DNA of 64,000 bases, from contig NZ_JBNGOS010000037.1 of NCBI RefSeq assembly GCF_050589685.1, positions 1 through 64,000 of the forward strand. The letters run 5' to 3'. How positions within the stretch are numbered: position 1 is the first letter of the stretch; each line of letters begins with the position of its first letter. The notes beneath the pieces are model-generated. The model did no database searches. It saw only the letters and a program-made list of their open reading frames with translations, and had not been told where the DNA came from. The translations under genes and the position numbers were made by a program. Origin of the DNA: Saccharicrinis sp050589685 (GTDB lineage Bacteria > Bacteroidota > Bacteroidia > Bacteroidales > Marinilabiliaceae). Of the stretch, positions 9,826 through 21,000 are shown piece after piece.

Positions 9826-11718
9826 ATGAGAAAGTGGACCGTTGAAGACTCGAAAGAGTTATACAATATAGAAGGATGGGGAATTAATTATTTTTCTATC
9901 AATGATAAAGGAAACGTAACTGTTTGCCCAAATAAGGATGGTGTTAAGGTGGATTTAAAAGAGGTGATTGACGAGTTACAACTGCGAGATGTAAATGCTC
10001 CGGTGTTACTTCGTTTTCCGGATATTTTGGACAATCGTATTTTAAAAATGACCAACTGTTTTGAGAATGCGAGAAAAGCGTTCGATTTCACTGGCGATAA
10101 TTTCGTGGTGTACCCCATCAAGGTAAATCAAACACAACCTGTGGTTGAAGAAATTGTGAGTCACGGCCGCAAATTTAATGTGGGGCTCGAAGCAGGCTCA
10201 AAACCAGAATTACATGCCGTTATTGCCACCAGCGTAAATAGCGATTCCATAATTATTTGCAATGGCTACAAGGATGAGGATTATGTGGAACTGGCACTGT
10301 TAGCGCAGAAGATGGGGCGGAATATATTTTTGGTAGTTGAAAAACTGAATGAATTGCGAATCATTGCAGATATTGCAAAACGTTTAAAAATCCGTCCTAA
10401 CATTGGTATTCGCATTAAACTGTCAAGCTCGGGTTCGGGCAAATGGGAAAGCTCGGGAGGCGATGTGAGCAAATTTGGATTAACAGCCAGCGAATTACTT
10501 GAAGCCCTTGACTTCATGAACGCAAACGGGCTGCAAGACTGCCTGCGATTGGTTCATTTTCATATAGGTAGCCAGGTAACAAAAATACGGCGCATAAAAA
10601 TCGCCTTGCGCGAAGCAGCCCAATTTTATGTGCAGATTCATAGCCTTGGGTTTAAGGTTGATTTTGTAGATATTGGTGGGGGGCTCGGTGTAGATTACGA
10701 TGGTACTAAATCTGCCAATAGTGAAAGCAGTGTAAATTATTCAATTCAAGAATATGTCGATGACGCTATTTCGTGCATGGTGGATGCCAGTAACAAAAAT
10801 AAAATTCCTCACCCGAATATCATTACCGAATCGGGTCGTTCTTTAACGGCTCATCATTCATTGTTGGTATTTGAAGTGTTAGAGTCAACCTCTGTGCCTC
10901 ATTGGCCCGAAGAAAATGAAATTGACGAGAATGATCACGAGCTTGTGAAAGAATTATACCACTCCTGGCAGATTTTAAATCAAACCAAAATGTTAGAAGT
11001 TTGGCACGATGCACAATCTGTTCGCGAGGAAGCTTTAGATCGTTTTAGCCTGGGTTTATTAGACCTAAAAACCAGAGCACAGGTGGAAAGACTATTCTGG
11101 TCCATTGCTTCCGGTATTTATAAGATGTCGCAGAACTTAAAGCATATCCCGGATGAATTCAACAGTCTGCCCAAGTTGTTGTCTGATAAGTATTTTTGTA
11201 ACTTTTCACTTTTTCAGTCATTACCTGATTCGTGGGCCATTGATCAAATATTCCCCATTATTCCCATTCATCGCCATAATGAAAAACCAACACGGCATGC
11301 CACCTTACAAGACATCACTTGCGATAGCGACGGTAAGATTGACAGTTTTATCTCTACAAGGAATTTAGCGCATCACCTTCCCGTTCATACAGTGAAAAAA
11401 GGTGAGTCTTATTACATAGGTGTATTTTTAGTGGGAGCCTACCAGGAAATATTAGGCGACCTACATAATTTGTTTGGAGATACCAATGCGGTTCATATTA
11501 TAGTAGACAAAAATGGCTACAAAATCAACAAAACCATTGATGGGGAAACAGTTGCCGAAGTTTTAGAGTATGTGCAATACAGTCCTAAAAAATTGGTGAG
11601 AGCGGTAGAAACCTGGGTTACATCATCGGTGAAAAACGGGAAAATATCCTTAACTGAAGGAAAAGAATTTCTTTCTAATTACCGATCCGGACTTTATGGA
11701 TATACCTACCTCGAATGA
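9826..11718 (+). CDS. speA: Biosynthetic arginine decarboxylase
   Basis: 630 residues, the usual length of SpeA. PLP barrel motif VVYPIKVNQ near residue 96 carries the Schiff-base lysine; GLEAGSKPEL, HFHIGSQ, FVDIGGGLGVDYDG and the substrate/PLP motif ITESGRSLTAHHS follow. It converts arginine to agmatine. Last gene of the operon, which therefore encodes the complete path arginine, agmatine, putrescine, carboxyspermidine, spermidine, needing only aspartate semialdehyde from elsewhere. Confidence 0.97.
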   Translation: MRKWTVEDSKELYNIEGWGINYFSINDKGNVTVCPNKDGVKVDLKEVIDELQLRDVNAPVLLRFPDILDNRILKMTNCFENARKAFDFTGDNFVVYPIKVNQTQPVVEEIVSHGRKFNVGLEAGSKPELHAVIATSVNSDSIIICNGYKDEDYVELALLAQKMGRNIFLVVEKLNELRIIADIAKRLKIRPNIGIRIKLSSSGSGKWESSGGDVSKFGLTASELLEALDFMNANGLQDCLRLVHFHIGSQVTKIRRIKIALREAAQFYVQIHSLGFKVDFVDIGGGLGVDYDGTKSANSESSVNYSIQEYVDDAISCMVDASNKNKIPHPNIITESGRSLTAHHSLLVFEVLESTSVPHWPEENEIDENDHELVKELYHSWQILNQTKMLEVWHDAQSVREEALDRFSLGLLDLKTRAQVERLFWSIASGIYKMSQNLKHIPDEFNSLPKLLSDKYFCNFSLFQSLPDSWAIDQIFPIIPIHRHNEKPTRHATLQDITCDSDGKIDSFISTRNLAHHLPVHTVKKGESYYIGVFLVGAYQEILGDLHNLFGDTNAVHIIVDKNGYKINKTIDGETVAEVLEYVQYSPKKLVRAVETWVTSSVKNGKISLTEGKEFLSNYRSGLYGYTYLE

Positions 11719-11744
11719 ACCTTTACCTTAACAAAAGGGCATTT

Positions 11745-11770
11745 CGGAGATGTAATATGGCACATCTCCG
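11745..11770 (+). terminator. Hairpin after speA
   Basis: CGGAGATGT (11745-11753) pairs with ACATCTCCG (11762-11770), a perfect 9-bp stem with an 8-nt loop, 27 bp after the speA stop. The following TTAATTAAA is only a weak U tract, so termination efficiency is uncertain. Confidence 0.5.
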
Positions 11771-11865
11771 TTAATTAAACCATTAATTAAGTTATATATA
11801 CAAAGCGACTTTGGGGCTGAAAGTCCTGAAGGCGCATTTTGAGTAGCAAACGGCATTACTCGTTT

Positions 11866-12141
11866 TTATTCTCTTTCGCTCCCTATCTTGGTCACCAGGC
11901 TCATTTTACTCATTACATGGTCGTAAGCTTTTTTCGAATGCGGCACCAAACAATCACTGCAGTCTTTCACATTATTGGTGTACTTAAAATTCCCCCCACA
12001 CTGATCCTTTAGCATATACAAGGGACAGTAACAGAACAGACAATTAAACTCAGCTTCGTTGCTGGTTTTATGGCAAGGGAAAAACTCGCACTTTTTATGT
12101 TGGTTGAATTTGTAGTTCTCGGTTTCTAATTTGAAAAGCAT
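11866..12141 (-). CDS. Cysteine-rich small-domain protein
   Basis: 91 residues from the chosen start MLFKLETENYKF; an upstream in-frame start at 12168 would add 9 residues not typical of the family. Cysteines recur as CEFFPCHK, CLFCYCPLY, DQCGG and CSDCLVPH, the pattern of the Cys-rich small domain (PF04071 type), presumably binding zinc or an Fe-S cluster. Members are often found near cobalamin genes, but here the neighbours are the polyamine operon and an osmoprotectant importer. Biochemical role unknown. Confidence 0.8.
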   Translation of the reverse strand: MLFKLETENYKFNQHKKCEFFPCHKTSNEAEFNCLFCYCPLYMLKDQCGGNFKYTNNVKDCSDCLVPHSKKAYDHVMSKMSLVTKIGSERE

Positions 12142-12306
12142 AATCGATAGTTTTAATTTATCTGGCAAAACTAAGCATTTGTTATTTTACTTTTTTGACT
12201 TCGTTCAAATATTGTGTCCACCAAGCTGCAATTCGATGTTTTTTTTGCCATGCCAGTAAAAACAAACTCGCTTAAAATTAACCGTCATCTTACACTTGAC
12301 AGGACA

Positions 12307-12975
12307 CTAGCTCAGGGTTTGTATTTTACCCTCCGACATATGAATTGCTCTTGTTGCCAGTCTTTTCGCTTCATCGACATCGTGGGTAACCATAACAAAA
12401 GTAGTGTTTAATTTTTGATGAATATTTTTAACCAGATCCTGCAAGTTCTTCCTTGTATCCGCATCCAAAGCAGAAAAAGGCTCGTCCATCAGAACTATCT
12501 CAGGATTGTGTGCAATTGCTCTAACAATTCCAACCCTTTGACGCTGCCCGCCACTTAGGGTATCCGGAAACTTATTCAACACATCACGTTCCAGGTTAAC
12601 AAGCGGAAGAAGTTCATTAATGCGTTCTTCGCACTCTTCTTCACTAAACTGGTTTATTTTCATCACATAACACATGTTCTGATATGCCGTTAAGTGAGGA
12701 AAAAGCGCCCCTTCCTGCAGCACATAACCCATTTTTCTGCGAAGTTCATGTATTTCCCACTGATTAATGTGCATTCCCAATATGCTGATGTCTCCATCTT
12801 GCCGGGGAAGTAATCCATTGATCAATCGCAACAGGGTAGATTTACCACATCCGCTTTTTCCCGTGAGACAAATAAACTCCCCTTGATCAACCGTAAAGGA
12901 TAATTCGTGCAGTACCTTTTCCTGACCGTATGAAAAATTAACCTTATCGAAATGGATCATATTTGACTGGCTCAT
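12307..12975 (-). CDS. Osmoprotectant (glycine betaine/choline-type) ABC transporter ATPase
   Basis: 222 residues. Walker A GKSGCGKST (39-47), Q-loop QEGALFPH, signature LSGGQRQRV, Walker B IVLMDEPFSALD and switch His in VTHD are all intact. It lacks the C-terminal CBS domains of longer OpuCA/ProV proteins, so any osmosensing must sit elsewhere. Start and upstream stop share TAATG (12973-12977), so it is translationally coupled to the permease/binding-protein gene. Confidence 0.9.
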   Translation of the reverse strand: MSQSNMIHFDKVNFSYGQEKVLHELSFTVDQGEFICLTGKSGCGKSTLLRLINGLLPRQDGDISILGMHINQWEIHELRRKMGYVLQEGALFPHLTAYQNMCYVMKINQFSEEECEERINELLPLVNLERDVLNKFPDTLSGGQRQRVGIVRAIAHNPEIVLMDEPFSALDADTRKNLQDLVKNIHQKLNTTFVMVTHDVDEAKRLATRAIHMSEGKIQTLS

Positions 12976-14513
12976 TAATTTGTTTTTAACTGTTGGATAA
13001 AATATGAGGCTACTTTTTGGATATCCTCTTTTTCTACTTCAACCTTGTAGTTCATCTCCATCATGGCTTCCGTGGTTATCTGTCCGTTCAGTTTCATTAA
13101 TAACGGTTCCAGTTCCGGATGTTGTTCCAATAATTCGTTTCGAACAATAATCCCTGCCTCGTAGCTTGGAAAATAGTTTAAATCATCATCCAATACCCTC
13201 AGGTTTTGAGCCTCGATTTTTGCGTCGGTGGTAAAAGCATCAATGGCATTTACCTTACCCTCAACAATGGCATTATAACGCAAATTAATATCCATCTCGT
13301 GGATAGAGGCAAATTGAAAACCGTAGACATTTACCAAGCCTTCGTATCCATCCGGACGTTCGAAAAAATCGAACTCGGCCCCAAACTTGAAGTGCCGGCT
13401 GTTTCGTGCCAAATCGGAATTGCTGTTGATGTTGAACTTTTGTGCTAAACTATCGGGAATAGCCAGGGCATAAGTGTTATTAAAACCCAGCAAACCCAGC
13501 CACTTTAAACGAAAGTTTTCTTTGTACATCTTTTGTATTAAATCGAAGTCCACCTGATTGCTGTGTGGTAGTTTTTGTTTCAATACGTTCATCCAACCCG
13601 TACCCGTATATTCCACGTACATGTCCACTTCCCCGTTTAACATGGCTGGATGAATATTGGTGGTTCCGCCTCCTATTCCGAATTTTCGGATCACCTGAAG
13701 GTCCGTTTTTTCTTCTATCAATTGCGCCATTATCTCACCCAAAATGAATTGCTCGCCGGTAGGTTTCGAAGCAACGGTAATAGTCCCGTTTTTATGGGAC
13801 GAAAAAAAATTTGTATTGGTAACCGCAGCTGCCAGCACGATAAATAGAAGCCCCAGGTTTACATATACTTTCAACCTCAACTTATTCGAAGCATTTTTAC
13901 TTACCATTCTTACCACCGTACCTTCAAAAACCCCAACAAACCTATCGCCTAAAATGGCAAACAACGATATCAGCAGCGAACCAGCCACAATCATTGGTGT
14001 GTTCATGGTGTTCAGCCCTCTGAATATGGCCTGACCAAGACCGCCGGCTCCAATCAAAGCAGCCAACCCTGTTAGCGCTACCAGCATAACTGTTGTAATT
14101 CGCAATCCTGAAAGAATAGACGGCAATGCCAACGGGAAATACACATCTTTAAATACCTGATACCTGGTAGCGCCCATTCCTTCGGCAGCCTCCACGATAT
14201 CGGAACGGACTTCGTTCAGTCCTGTAAAGGTATTCCTGACCATAGGGAGCAATCCATATAACACCAAAACGATCACGGCATTTTTAAGTCCGATACCTAC
14301 CAATGGTATCAACAACCCGAACATAGCTATGGATGGTATGGTGTATAGAAAATTGACCACGGGCATTACAAAAGACCGGGATTTAGCCGAATAGAAAACC
14401 CATATGCCAATTGAGATCCCCACAACTGCAGTCATAGCAAGAGCACCGAAAGAGATTAGGATGTGTTCCGATAACAATTGTAAGAAATAAGTTCTTCGTT
14501 CCAATATTTCCAT
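12975..14513 (-). CDS. Fused permease/substrate-binding protein of an OpuC-type importer
   Basis: 512 residues. The N-terminal half (about 1-215) is a BPD-type inner-membrane permease with several membrane segments and an EAA-like loop (VEAAEGMGATRYQVFKDVYF). After one more membrane segment, residues about 245-512 form an OpuAC-type binding domain (ITVASKPTGEQFILGEI, YVEYTGTGW). The fusion keeps the binding domain tethered to the membrane. With the coupled ATPase this makes a complete two-gene importer for betaine, choline or a related quaternary amine; the exact ligand is not readable. Confidence 0.92.
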   Translation of the reverse strand: MEILERRTYFLQLLSEHILISFGALAMTAVVGISIGIWVFYSAKSRSFVMPVVNFLYTIPSIAMFGLLIPLVGIGLKNAVIVLVLYGLLPMVRNTFTGLNEVRSDIVEAAEGMGATRYQVFKDVYFPLALPSILSGLRITTVMLVALTGLAALIGAGGLGQAIFRGLNTMNTPMIVAGSLLISLFAILGDRFVGVFEGTVVRMVSKNASNKLRLKVYVNLGLLFIVLAAAVTNTNFFSSHKNGTITVASKPTGEQFILGEIMAQLIEEKTDLQVIRKFGIGGGTTNIHPAMLNGEVDMYVEYTGTGWMNVLKQKLPHSNQVDFDLIQKMYKENFRLKWLGLLGFNNTYALAIPDSLAQKFNINSNSDLARNSRHFKFGAEFDFFERPDGYEGLVNVYGFQFASIHEMDINLRYNAIVEGKVNAIDAFTTDAKIEAQNLRVLDDDLNYFPSYEAGIIVRNELLEQHPELEPLLMKLNGQITTEAMMEMNYKVEVEKEDIQKVASYFIQQLKTN

Positions 14514-14936
14514 AGATCGTGTTAATTAAGCTAACTGAAGAAATATAAAAGTAGGTTAAGTAAAGCAAAGTTTAAAGATAAAAAAAAGTAAAAAGAGCGT
14601 AAAATTCATCAATCCCATATCCTTTACTACCAAACCACAACAAGCATAAACCAAACAGGTTTATAACCTGACCCAATTAACCGGCTCATGGTCAGATGAC
14701 GATTGCTAGGTTCAACCTTGTAAAAGCATGGTTGGCACCACCTTCGCATACCACAATTATTTTACTACCTATTAGAAATAGAATAATTATTAAAAATTCA
14801 GTTTTAAAGGTTCAAAAAACAACCCAATACAATTTCTGACTGGGTGTTTTACACATCAAATGTCATATGGCTATCCACTAAAAAAAACTATTTTTGCGTT
14901 GAACACAGTAAATTCAATCAACTTAAAATATTATTT
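14514..14936. other. Intergenic region between importer and C69 peptidase
   Basis: About 420 bp of AT-rich DNA with the divergent starts of the importer (minus) and the peptidase (plus). A TATTTTTG box lies near its right end. I see no gene, RNA or repeat in the rest. Confidence 0.5.
14868..14896 (+). promoter_or_regulatory. Probable promoter of the C69 dipeptidase
   Basis: TATTTTTG (14889-14896) matches TAnnTTTG; TGG (14868-14870), 18 bp upstream, is a one-base-off -33 box. Transcription would start near 14903, downstream of the in-frame start at 14844, which supports 14937 as the real start codon. Confidence 0.4.
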
Positions 14937-16607
14937 ATGTACAAAACAAAGGTTTTACTTTCGTTAATGATGGCTGTTGGCATGCTGTTTCCAAAGTTAA
15001 GCACAGCCTGCACCAACTTTTTAATTACCAAAAACGCTTCCGCAGACAACTCAACCATGATAACATATGCGGCCGATTCTCATGTTTTATACGGAGAATT
15101 ATATTATTGGCCGGGGCAAACATGGCCTGACGATGCTATGTTAGATGTGTACGAGTGGGATACCAGGAAATATTTAGGTAAGATTAAGCAAGCCAAAAAA
15201 ACTTATACGGTTATTGGTAACATCAACGAAAATCAGGTAGCTATTGCCGAAACCACTTACGGTGGGAGGAAAGAATTACAGGACACAACAGGAATTATGG
15301 ATTATGGCAGTTTAATATACATCGCCTTACAAAGGTCGAGAACTGCACGCGAGGCCATTAAAATCATGACCGATCTTGTAGCAGAATATGGCTACTACAG
15401 TTCTGGCGAATCATTCTCGATAGCCGACAAGAATGAGGTTTGGATTATGGAGATGATTGGTAAAGGAGTTGGTAACAAAGGCGCTGTTTGGGTAGCCCGC
15501 CGCATTCCGGACGGAATGGTTTCCGGTCATGCCAACCAGGCCCGTATCACTACATTCCCATTGAACGACGAAGAGAATTGTTTGTATTCAGAGGATGTCA
15601 TCGAGTTTGCCAAAGAACAAGGTTATTTTGATGGAAAGAAGAAGGATTTCAGTTTTGCCGATGCCTATGCCCCACTTGACTTTGGTGCACTTCGCTTTTG
15701 TGAGGCCCGTGTTTGGTCTGGTTTCCGCATCATGAATCCCGAGATGGAAAAATACGAAAGCTACGTAGCTGAAGGTAAAGGTGAAAGATTACCATTGTGG
15801 ATCAAACCTTCTAAAAAGATTTCCTACCGCGATGTTCAGAATATTATGCGTGACCACTTCGAAGGCACCTCATTGGATATGACCAAAGATGCCGGTGCCG
15901 GTGCATTTGCACGCCCATACCGGTTTCGTCCTTTAACATGGAAAGTAGGTGACGAAGAATACTTTAACGAGAGAGCCATTGCTACACAGCAAACAGGTTT
16001 TTCATTTGTTGCACAACTCCGCGACTGGCTTCCTGACGCCATCGGAGGTATTCTTTGGTTTGGTGTGGACGATGCTGCCTCTTCGGTTTATGTGCCCATT
16101 TATTGCGGCATCAACGCTATTCCGGAAAATTTTGCAGTTGGCAACGGGAATTTACTCGAATATTCTTCAACATCGGCGTTTTGGATATTCAACCGGGTTT
16201 CGAACCAGGCGTATGGCCGATATAGCCATATGATCCGGGATATTAAAAAGGTGCAAAAAAAATTGGAGGATAAGTTTGAGGATTATGGCCCAGTCATAGA
16301 TCAGGCTGCAGTTAATCTGAACAAACTCGATCCACAAAAAGCCAAAGCCTTTATTACCGAATATTCGTTGGTACAGAGTAAGATTACCTTTGATGCCTGG
16401 AAACAGCTGGATGAATTCCTGATGGTGAAATACCTGGACGGAAACCTGCATAAGGAGGAAAACGGGGTTTTCTTGCGTAACGAACATGGCAATCCATATG
16501 ATGCCGAATTCCCGGGTTACAGTAAAGAATTCTATGAAAAGATTGTGGAAGAAACAGGTGATAAATTAAAAATGAAAAAGCTTCCTGGTGAGGAAAGCAA
16601 TCACTAG
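14937..16607 (+). CDS. Secreted C69-family dipeptidase
   Basis: 556 residues from ATG 14937, chosen because it opens a clean signal peptide (MYKTKVLLSLMMAVGMLFPK); the frame itself extends upstream to 14844. The predicted cleavage STA|CTNFLITK would expose Cys25 as the N-terminal nucleophile required by the C69 Ntn-hydrolase family. Further family blocks are MTYAADSH-like (MITYAADSH), WIMEMIGKG and GHANQARITTF. It probably removes dipeptides from peptides in the periplasm or outside. It stands alone. Confidence 0.93.
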   Translation: MYKTKVLLSLMMAVGMLFPKLSTACTNFLITKNASADNSTMITYAADSHVLYGELYYWPGQTWPDDAMLDVYEWDTRKYLGKIKQAKKTYTVIGNINENQVAIAETTYGGRKELQDTTGIMDYGSLIYIALQRSRTAREAIKIMTDLVAEYGYYSSGESFSIADKNEVWIMEMIGKGVGNKGAVWVARRIPDGMVSGHANQARITTFPLNDEENCLYSEDVIEFAKEQGYFDGKKKDFSFADAYAPLDFGALRFCEARVWSGFRIMNPEMEKYESYVAEGKGERLPLWIKPSKKISYRDVQNIMRDHFEGTSLDMTKDAGAGAFARPYRFRPLTWKVGDEEYFNERAIATQQTGFSFVAQLRDWLPDAIGGILWFGVDDAASSVYVPIYCGINAIPENFAVGNGNLLEYSSTSAFWIFNRVSNQAYGRYSHMIRDIKKVQKKLEDKFEDYGPVIDQAAVNLNKLDPQKAKAFITEYSLVQSKITFDAWKQLDEFLMVKYLDGNLHKEENGVFLRNEHGNPYDAEFPGYSKEFYEKIVEETGDKLKMKKLPGEESNH

Positions 16608-17008
16608 ATCATACGTTAAAAATAGCCAAGAGCAAAGAACGGTGAGCGGTGAGATATAGGTGTATGAGTTAAAAAATACAAATGCAGCATATCTAACTGA
16701 CGAACCTGTAGTATAGATAAAAGTCCGGAGCTCCATAAATAAGGCTTACAGGATTTTACACATACCACCTTAGTAATCCCGAAACTGTCATTAGACTTCA
16801 TCTAAGGGCCATTTGGATTAACAAAATCTTAACACAGCAATGTAAGATTTTTCGCACCGGGATTACCTTACGGCCGATGTCTGCTGACACTAAGGAATAT
16901 TTCAAATTTCCAATAAGCGATCTTGGTTAATAATGTTACAACCATACCACAGAAAGCCCCGTTGAGCAATTGTTCAACGGGGCTTTCAATATCTATATGA
17001 ATCTTCTT
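16608..17008. other. Intergenic region between convergent genes
   Basis: 400 bp between the C69 gene and the end of lgt. It contains the terminator at 16952-16987; no gene or RNA is evident in the remainder. Confidence 0.5.
16952..16987 (-). terminator. Terminator hairpin after lgt
   Basis: GAAAGCCCCGTTGA (16952-16965) pairs perfectly with TCAACGGGGCTTTC (16974-16987) around a loop with CAATTG. It lies 21 bp beyond the lgt stop. The U tract is weak on both strands, but the 14-bp GC-rich stem is convincing, and it may serve both converging genes. Confidence 0.75.
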
Positions 17009-17842
17009 CTATTTCTTTACAGGCACTTCTACTTTTTTTGCTTTAACAATAAAGTAGATGCCCGCCAATACAAACGGAATACTTAACCACTGCCCCATAT
17101 TTAACGCCATATCGGCTTCAAAATTTTCCTGATCGTTTTTCACAAACTCCACAAAGAAACGTGACAAAAACGTTCCGATCAGAAATACACCAAAAATCAA
17201 CCCGGTACGGTCCTTGGCATCTGTTTTCCAATACATCCACATAATTATGCCAAACAATGTTAGATAAGTTAAGGCCTCATAAATTTGTGTGGGATGCGAG
17301 GGTTGTGTAAATACAGGCTCTGCTCCTGCCAGCCATTGATGAAAGTTTTCCACAAACCTGAAAGCCCAGGGCACATCCGTTGGATGCCCATATATTTCGG
17401 AGTTCATCAGATTACCCATGCGAATAAAAAACGCAGCCAGCGCTGTGGGTATAACTAAACGATCCAGTGTCCAAATAGGCGATTTTTTGGTGATCTTTCT
17501 GGAATAGATGATGATAGCAATAACAATTCCCAGGGCACCACCATGACTGGCCAAACCACCTTTCCACACCATGAGTATCTCTCCCAAATGTTGCGAATAA
17601 TAATCCCAACCGTAAAAAAACACATGACCTAATCTGGCTCCCAGAATGGTCGCTATCACCACATACATGAATAATTTCTCCAACCAGGGCAATGGAATTT
17701 TTTCCCATTTAAACATTTTTTCCATCAGCTGGTAACCCAGCATAAACGAAATGGCAAAAAACAATCCGTAATACCTTACAGATATTGGCCCTAAGGAGAA
17801 TATTTCTGGTTTTACCGTCCAGGTAACAAAGTCAAGTACCAT
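17009..17842 (-). CDS. lgt: Prolipoprotein diacylglyceryl transferase
   Basis: 277 residues from MVLDFVTWTV; the longer start at 17878 would add 12 residues that lengthen the N-terminus beyond the family norm. Seven membrane segments; the Lgt motifs are GGLASHGGALG and RMGNLMNSEIYGHPTDVPWAF with the essential Arg, then HPTQIYEAL. It transfers diacylglycerol from phosphatidylglycerol to the lipobox cysteine of prolipoproteins, such as the SusD, M48 and fasciclin lipoproteins of this window. Confidence 0.97.
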   Translation of the reverse strand: MVLDFVTWTVKPEIFSLGPISVRYYGLFFAISFMLGYQLMEKMFKWEKIPLPWLEKLFMYVVIATILGARLGHVFFYGWDYYSQHLGEILMVWKGGLASHGGALGIVIAIIIYSRKITKKSPIWTLDRLVIPTALAAFFIRMGNLMNSEIYGHPTDVPWAFRFVENFHQWLAGAEPVFTQPSHPTQIYEALTYLTLFGIIMWMYWKTDAKDRTGLIFGVFLIGTFLSRFFVEFVKNDQENFEADMALNMGQWLSIPFVLAGIYFIVKAKKVEVPVKK

Positions 17843-18075
17843 ACAAATTAGATTATTAGACAACAAGATAAAAGACATTATACGTAATGGCCCTTATTTA
17901 TTTCCTATTTTATCAACCCAAAAGAAGTTGAAATATTAAACAAAAAAGTTACTTAATCGCTAAGTATAACTATTTAATGTAATTATATGAATAACATGGC
18001 AATTAGAAAACTTCGAGAACTGGGCTTGCTAATTTAGCGGATAGCAGTTATCTGAGTATTCTTGCATCCATGGAT

Positions 18076-21000
18076 TTATGCATGTTGTCCTTTACCATGA
18101 CATTGCTTATACTTCTTACCGCTTCCGCAAGGACACGGTTCGTTTCTGCCCACTTTTTTCTCTACGCGAACCGGTTCTGCTTTTTGTTTCTCCCGTTTCT
18201 CGCTTCCGTTTCCGCCCAACGCTTGCCTGCTGGCAGTCAGCCTGCTCATATCCTGACGCTTGCGAACTTCTTCTTGTCTGATCTCTTCAGGGTCCTGAAC
18301 CGGAATACTTGCTTTCACCAATGTAGAAACTACATCTTTATTAGCCTGATCGAGCATCGTTTTAAACAGCTCAAACGACTCAAACTTATAAATCAACAAT
18401 GGATCTTTCTGCTCGTACGAGGCGTTCTGAACAGCGGTCCGTAAATCATCCAATTCGCGCAAGTGTTCCTTCCAGGCATTATCAATCGTCATCAGGATGA
18501 TCGATTTCTCGAAGGACTTAACCAACTCGGCACCATTCGACTCGTACGCTTTTTTCAGATTCGTTGTAATCTGCATTATCTTTTGTCCATCGGTAAACGG
18601 AACCACTATGTTTTGGTATTGATGCGATTTTGTCTCGTACACATCCTTGATTACCGGCATGGCCTGAGCTGCGACAGCTTCAATCTTGCGTTGATAGGCA
18701 CTCCAAACATCGTTATAAAGTTTTTCGGCCATTTCTTCCGGATTACCTTTTAAGAATTCCTGACTTCCGAACGGAGATGACACCGAAAACACACGGATCA
18801 GATCCATTTCAAAACCTTCGTAATCGGCATTGGCATGGTACTCGCTGATCATGCTTTCGCAAGTATCATAGATCATGTTGGACAAATCCACCTGTATACG
18901 CTCACCAAAAAGGGCATGGCGACGTTTGGTATAGATCACCTCACGTTGCGAGTTCATTACGTCATCATATTCCAACAAACGCTTACGAATACCGAAGTTG
19001 TTTTCTTCTACCTTCTTCTGCGCACGTTCAATAGATTTGGTAATCATAGAATGCTGAATCACCTCACCATCCTCAACCCCCAATCTGTCCATATATTTTA
19101 CGATTCTGTCAGAACCGAACAAACGCATCAGGTTATCTTCCAACGACACGAAGAATTGCGAACTACCCACATCTCCCTGACGACCTGCACGACCACGCAA
19201 CTGACGGTCGACACGACGCGATTCGTGACGCTCGGTACCTACAATGGCCAAACCGCCCGCTGCTTTTACCTCATCGGACAATTTAATATCGGTACCACGA
19301 CCTGCCATGTTGGTTGCAATAGTTACTACCCCGCTACCTCCTGCTTCAGCAACAATATCCGCCTCTCGTTGGTGTAACTTCGCATTCAGTACGTTATGCT
19401 TGATACCACGTATTTTCAACATTCGGCTTAATAATTCCGAAATTTCTACCGATGTTGTACCCACCAATACCGGACGGCCTTCTTTTACAAGACCAACAAT
19501 CTCTTCGATGGCAGCATTATATTTTTCGCGGTTGGTTTTATATACCTTATCGTCTCTATCATCTCGGGCAATGGGTTTGTTGGTCGGAATGACCACCACA
19601 TCCAGTTTGTAGATGTCCCACAATTCTCCAGCTTCTGTTTGGGCAGTACCCGTCATACCGGCCAGTTTGTTGTACATCCTAAAGTAATTCTGCAATGTAA
19701 TGGTAGCATACGTTTGCGTGGCAGCCTCTACCTTCACACGCTCCTTGGCTTCAATTGCCTGGTGCAATCCATCCGAATACCGACGGCCTTCCATAATACG
19801 ACCTGTCTGTTCATCCACAATCTTCACCTTGTTATCCATCACCACGTACTCGGTATCCTTCTCGAATAAAGTATAAGCTTTGAGTAACTGGTTGATGGTA
19901 TGTACACGTTCCGATTTTACACCGTAGCTTTGTAGCAGTTCATCTTTTTTGGCCAGTTTTTCTTTCTCTTCCAATCCAGATTTTTCCAATTCGGCGATCT
20001 CAGATCCGATATCCGGTAATATAAAAAAGTTTGGGTCATCAGAAGCTCCGGTAATCAAATCAATACCTTTCTCGGTCAACTCAATTGAATTATGCTTTTC
20101 GTCGATCACAAAAAATAATGGATCGGTAACGATATGCATATTCTTGTTGTTCTCCTGCATGTAAAAGTTCTCAGTCTTTAACATCTGAGCTTTAATACCC
20201 GGCTCACTCAGGAACTTAATCAACGGTTTATTGCGCGGCAATCCCTTAAACGCCCGAAGCAACAACAAAGCACCTTCTTCGGCCTCTTTTTTGTCCTCTG
20301 ACTTCAATTTCTTTTTGGCTTCCACCAATATACCCGAAACCAAATGACGTTGTGTTTCTGCCAATCGCTCCACCTTTGGCTTTAGTTCTTCAAAAAGCTG
20401 GTCATCGCCCTTAGGCACGGGACCGGAAATAATCAATGGCGTACGGGCATCATCAATCAATACGGAGTCGACCTCATCCACAATAGCATAATTGTGTTTG
20501 CGCTGCACCAAATCCTCCGGAGAAATGGCCATGTTATCGCGCAGGTAATCAAAACCAAACTCATTGTTGGTACCAAAAGCGATATCGCTGTTATATGCTT
20601 TACGACGCTCATTTGAATTTGGGCGGTGCTTGTCGATACAATCTACCGAAAGGCCATGAAACTGATATAGAGGCCCCATCCATTCGGAGTCACGTTTTGC
20701 CAGGTAATCGTTCACGGTTACCACATGAACTCCGCGACCGGTAAGCGCATTCAAAAACACAGGCAAGGTAGCCACCAGGGTTTTACCTTCACCCGTTGCC
20801 ATCTCAGCAATCTTACCCTGGTGAAGTGCCACCCCACCGAACAACTGCACATCGTAATGAACCATTTCCCAGGTGATTTTTGTTCCACCCGCTTCCCACG
20901 AGTTAAACCAGATCGCTTTATCCCCTTCAATTTCTACAAAATCGTGCACGGCTGCTAAATCTCTGTCGATTTCTGTAGCTGTAACTTCTATCGTTGTGTT

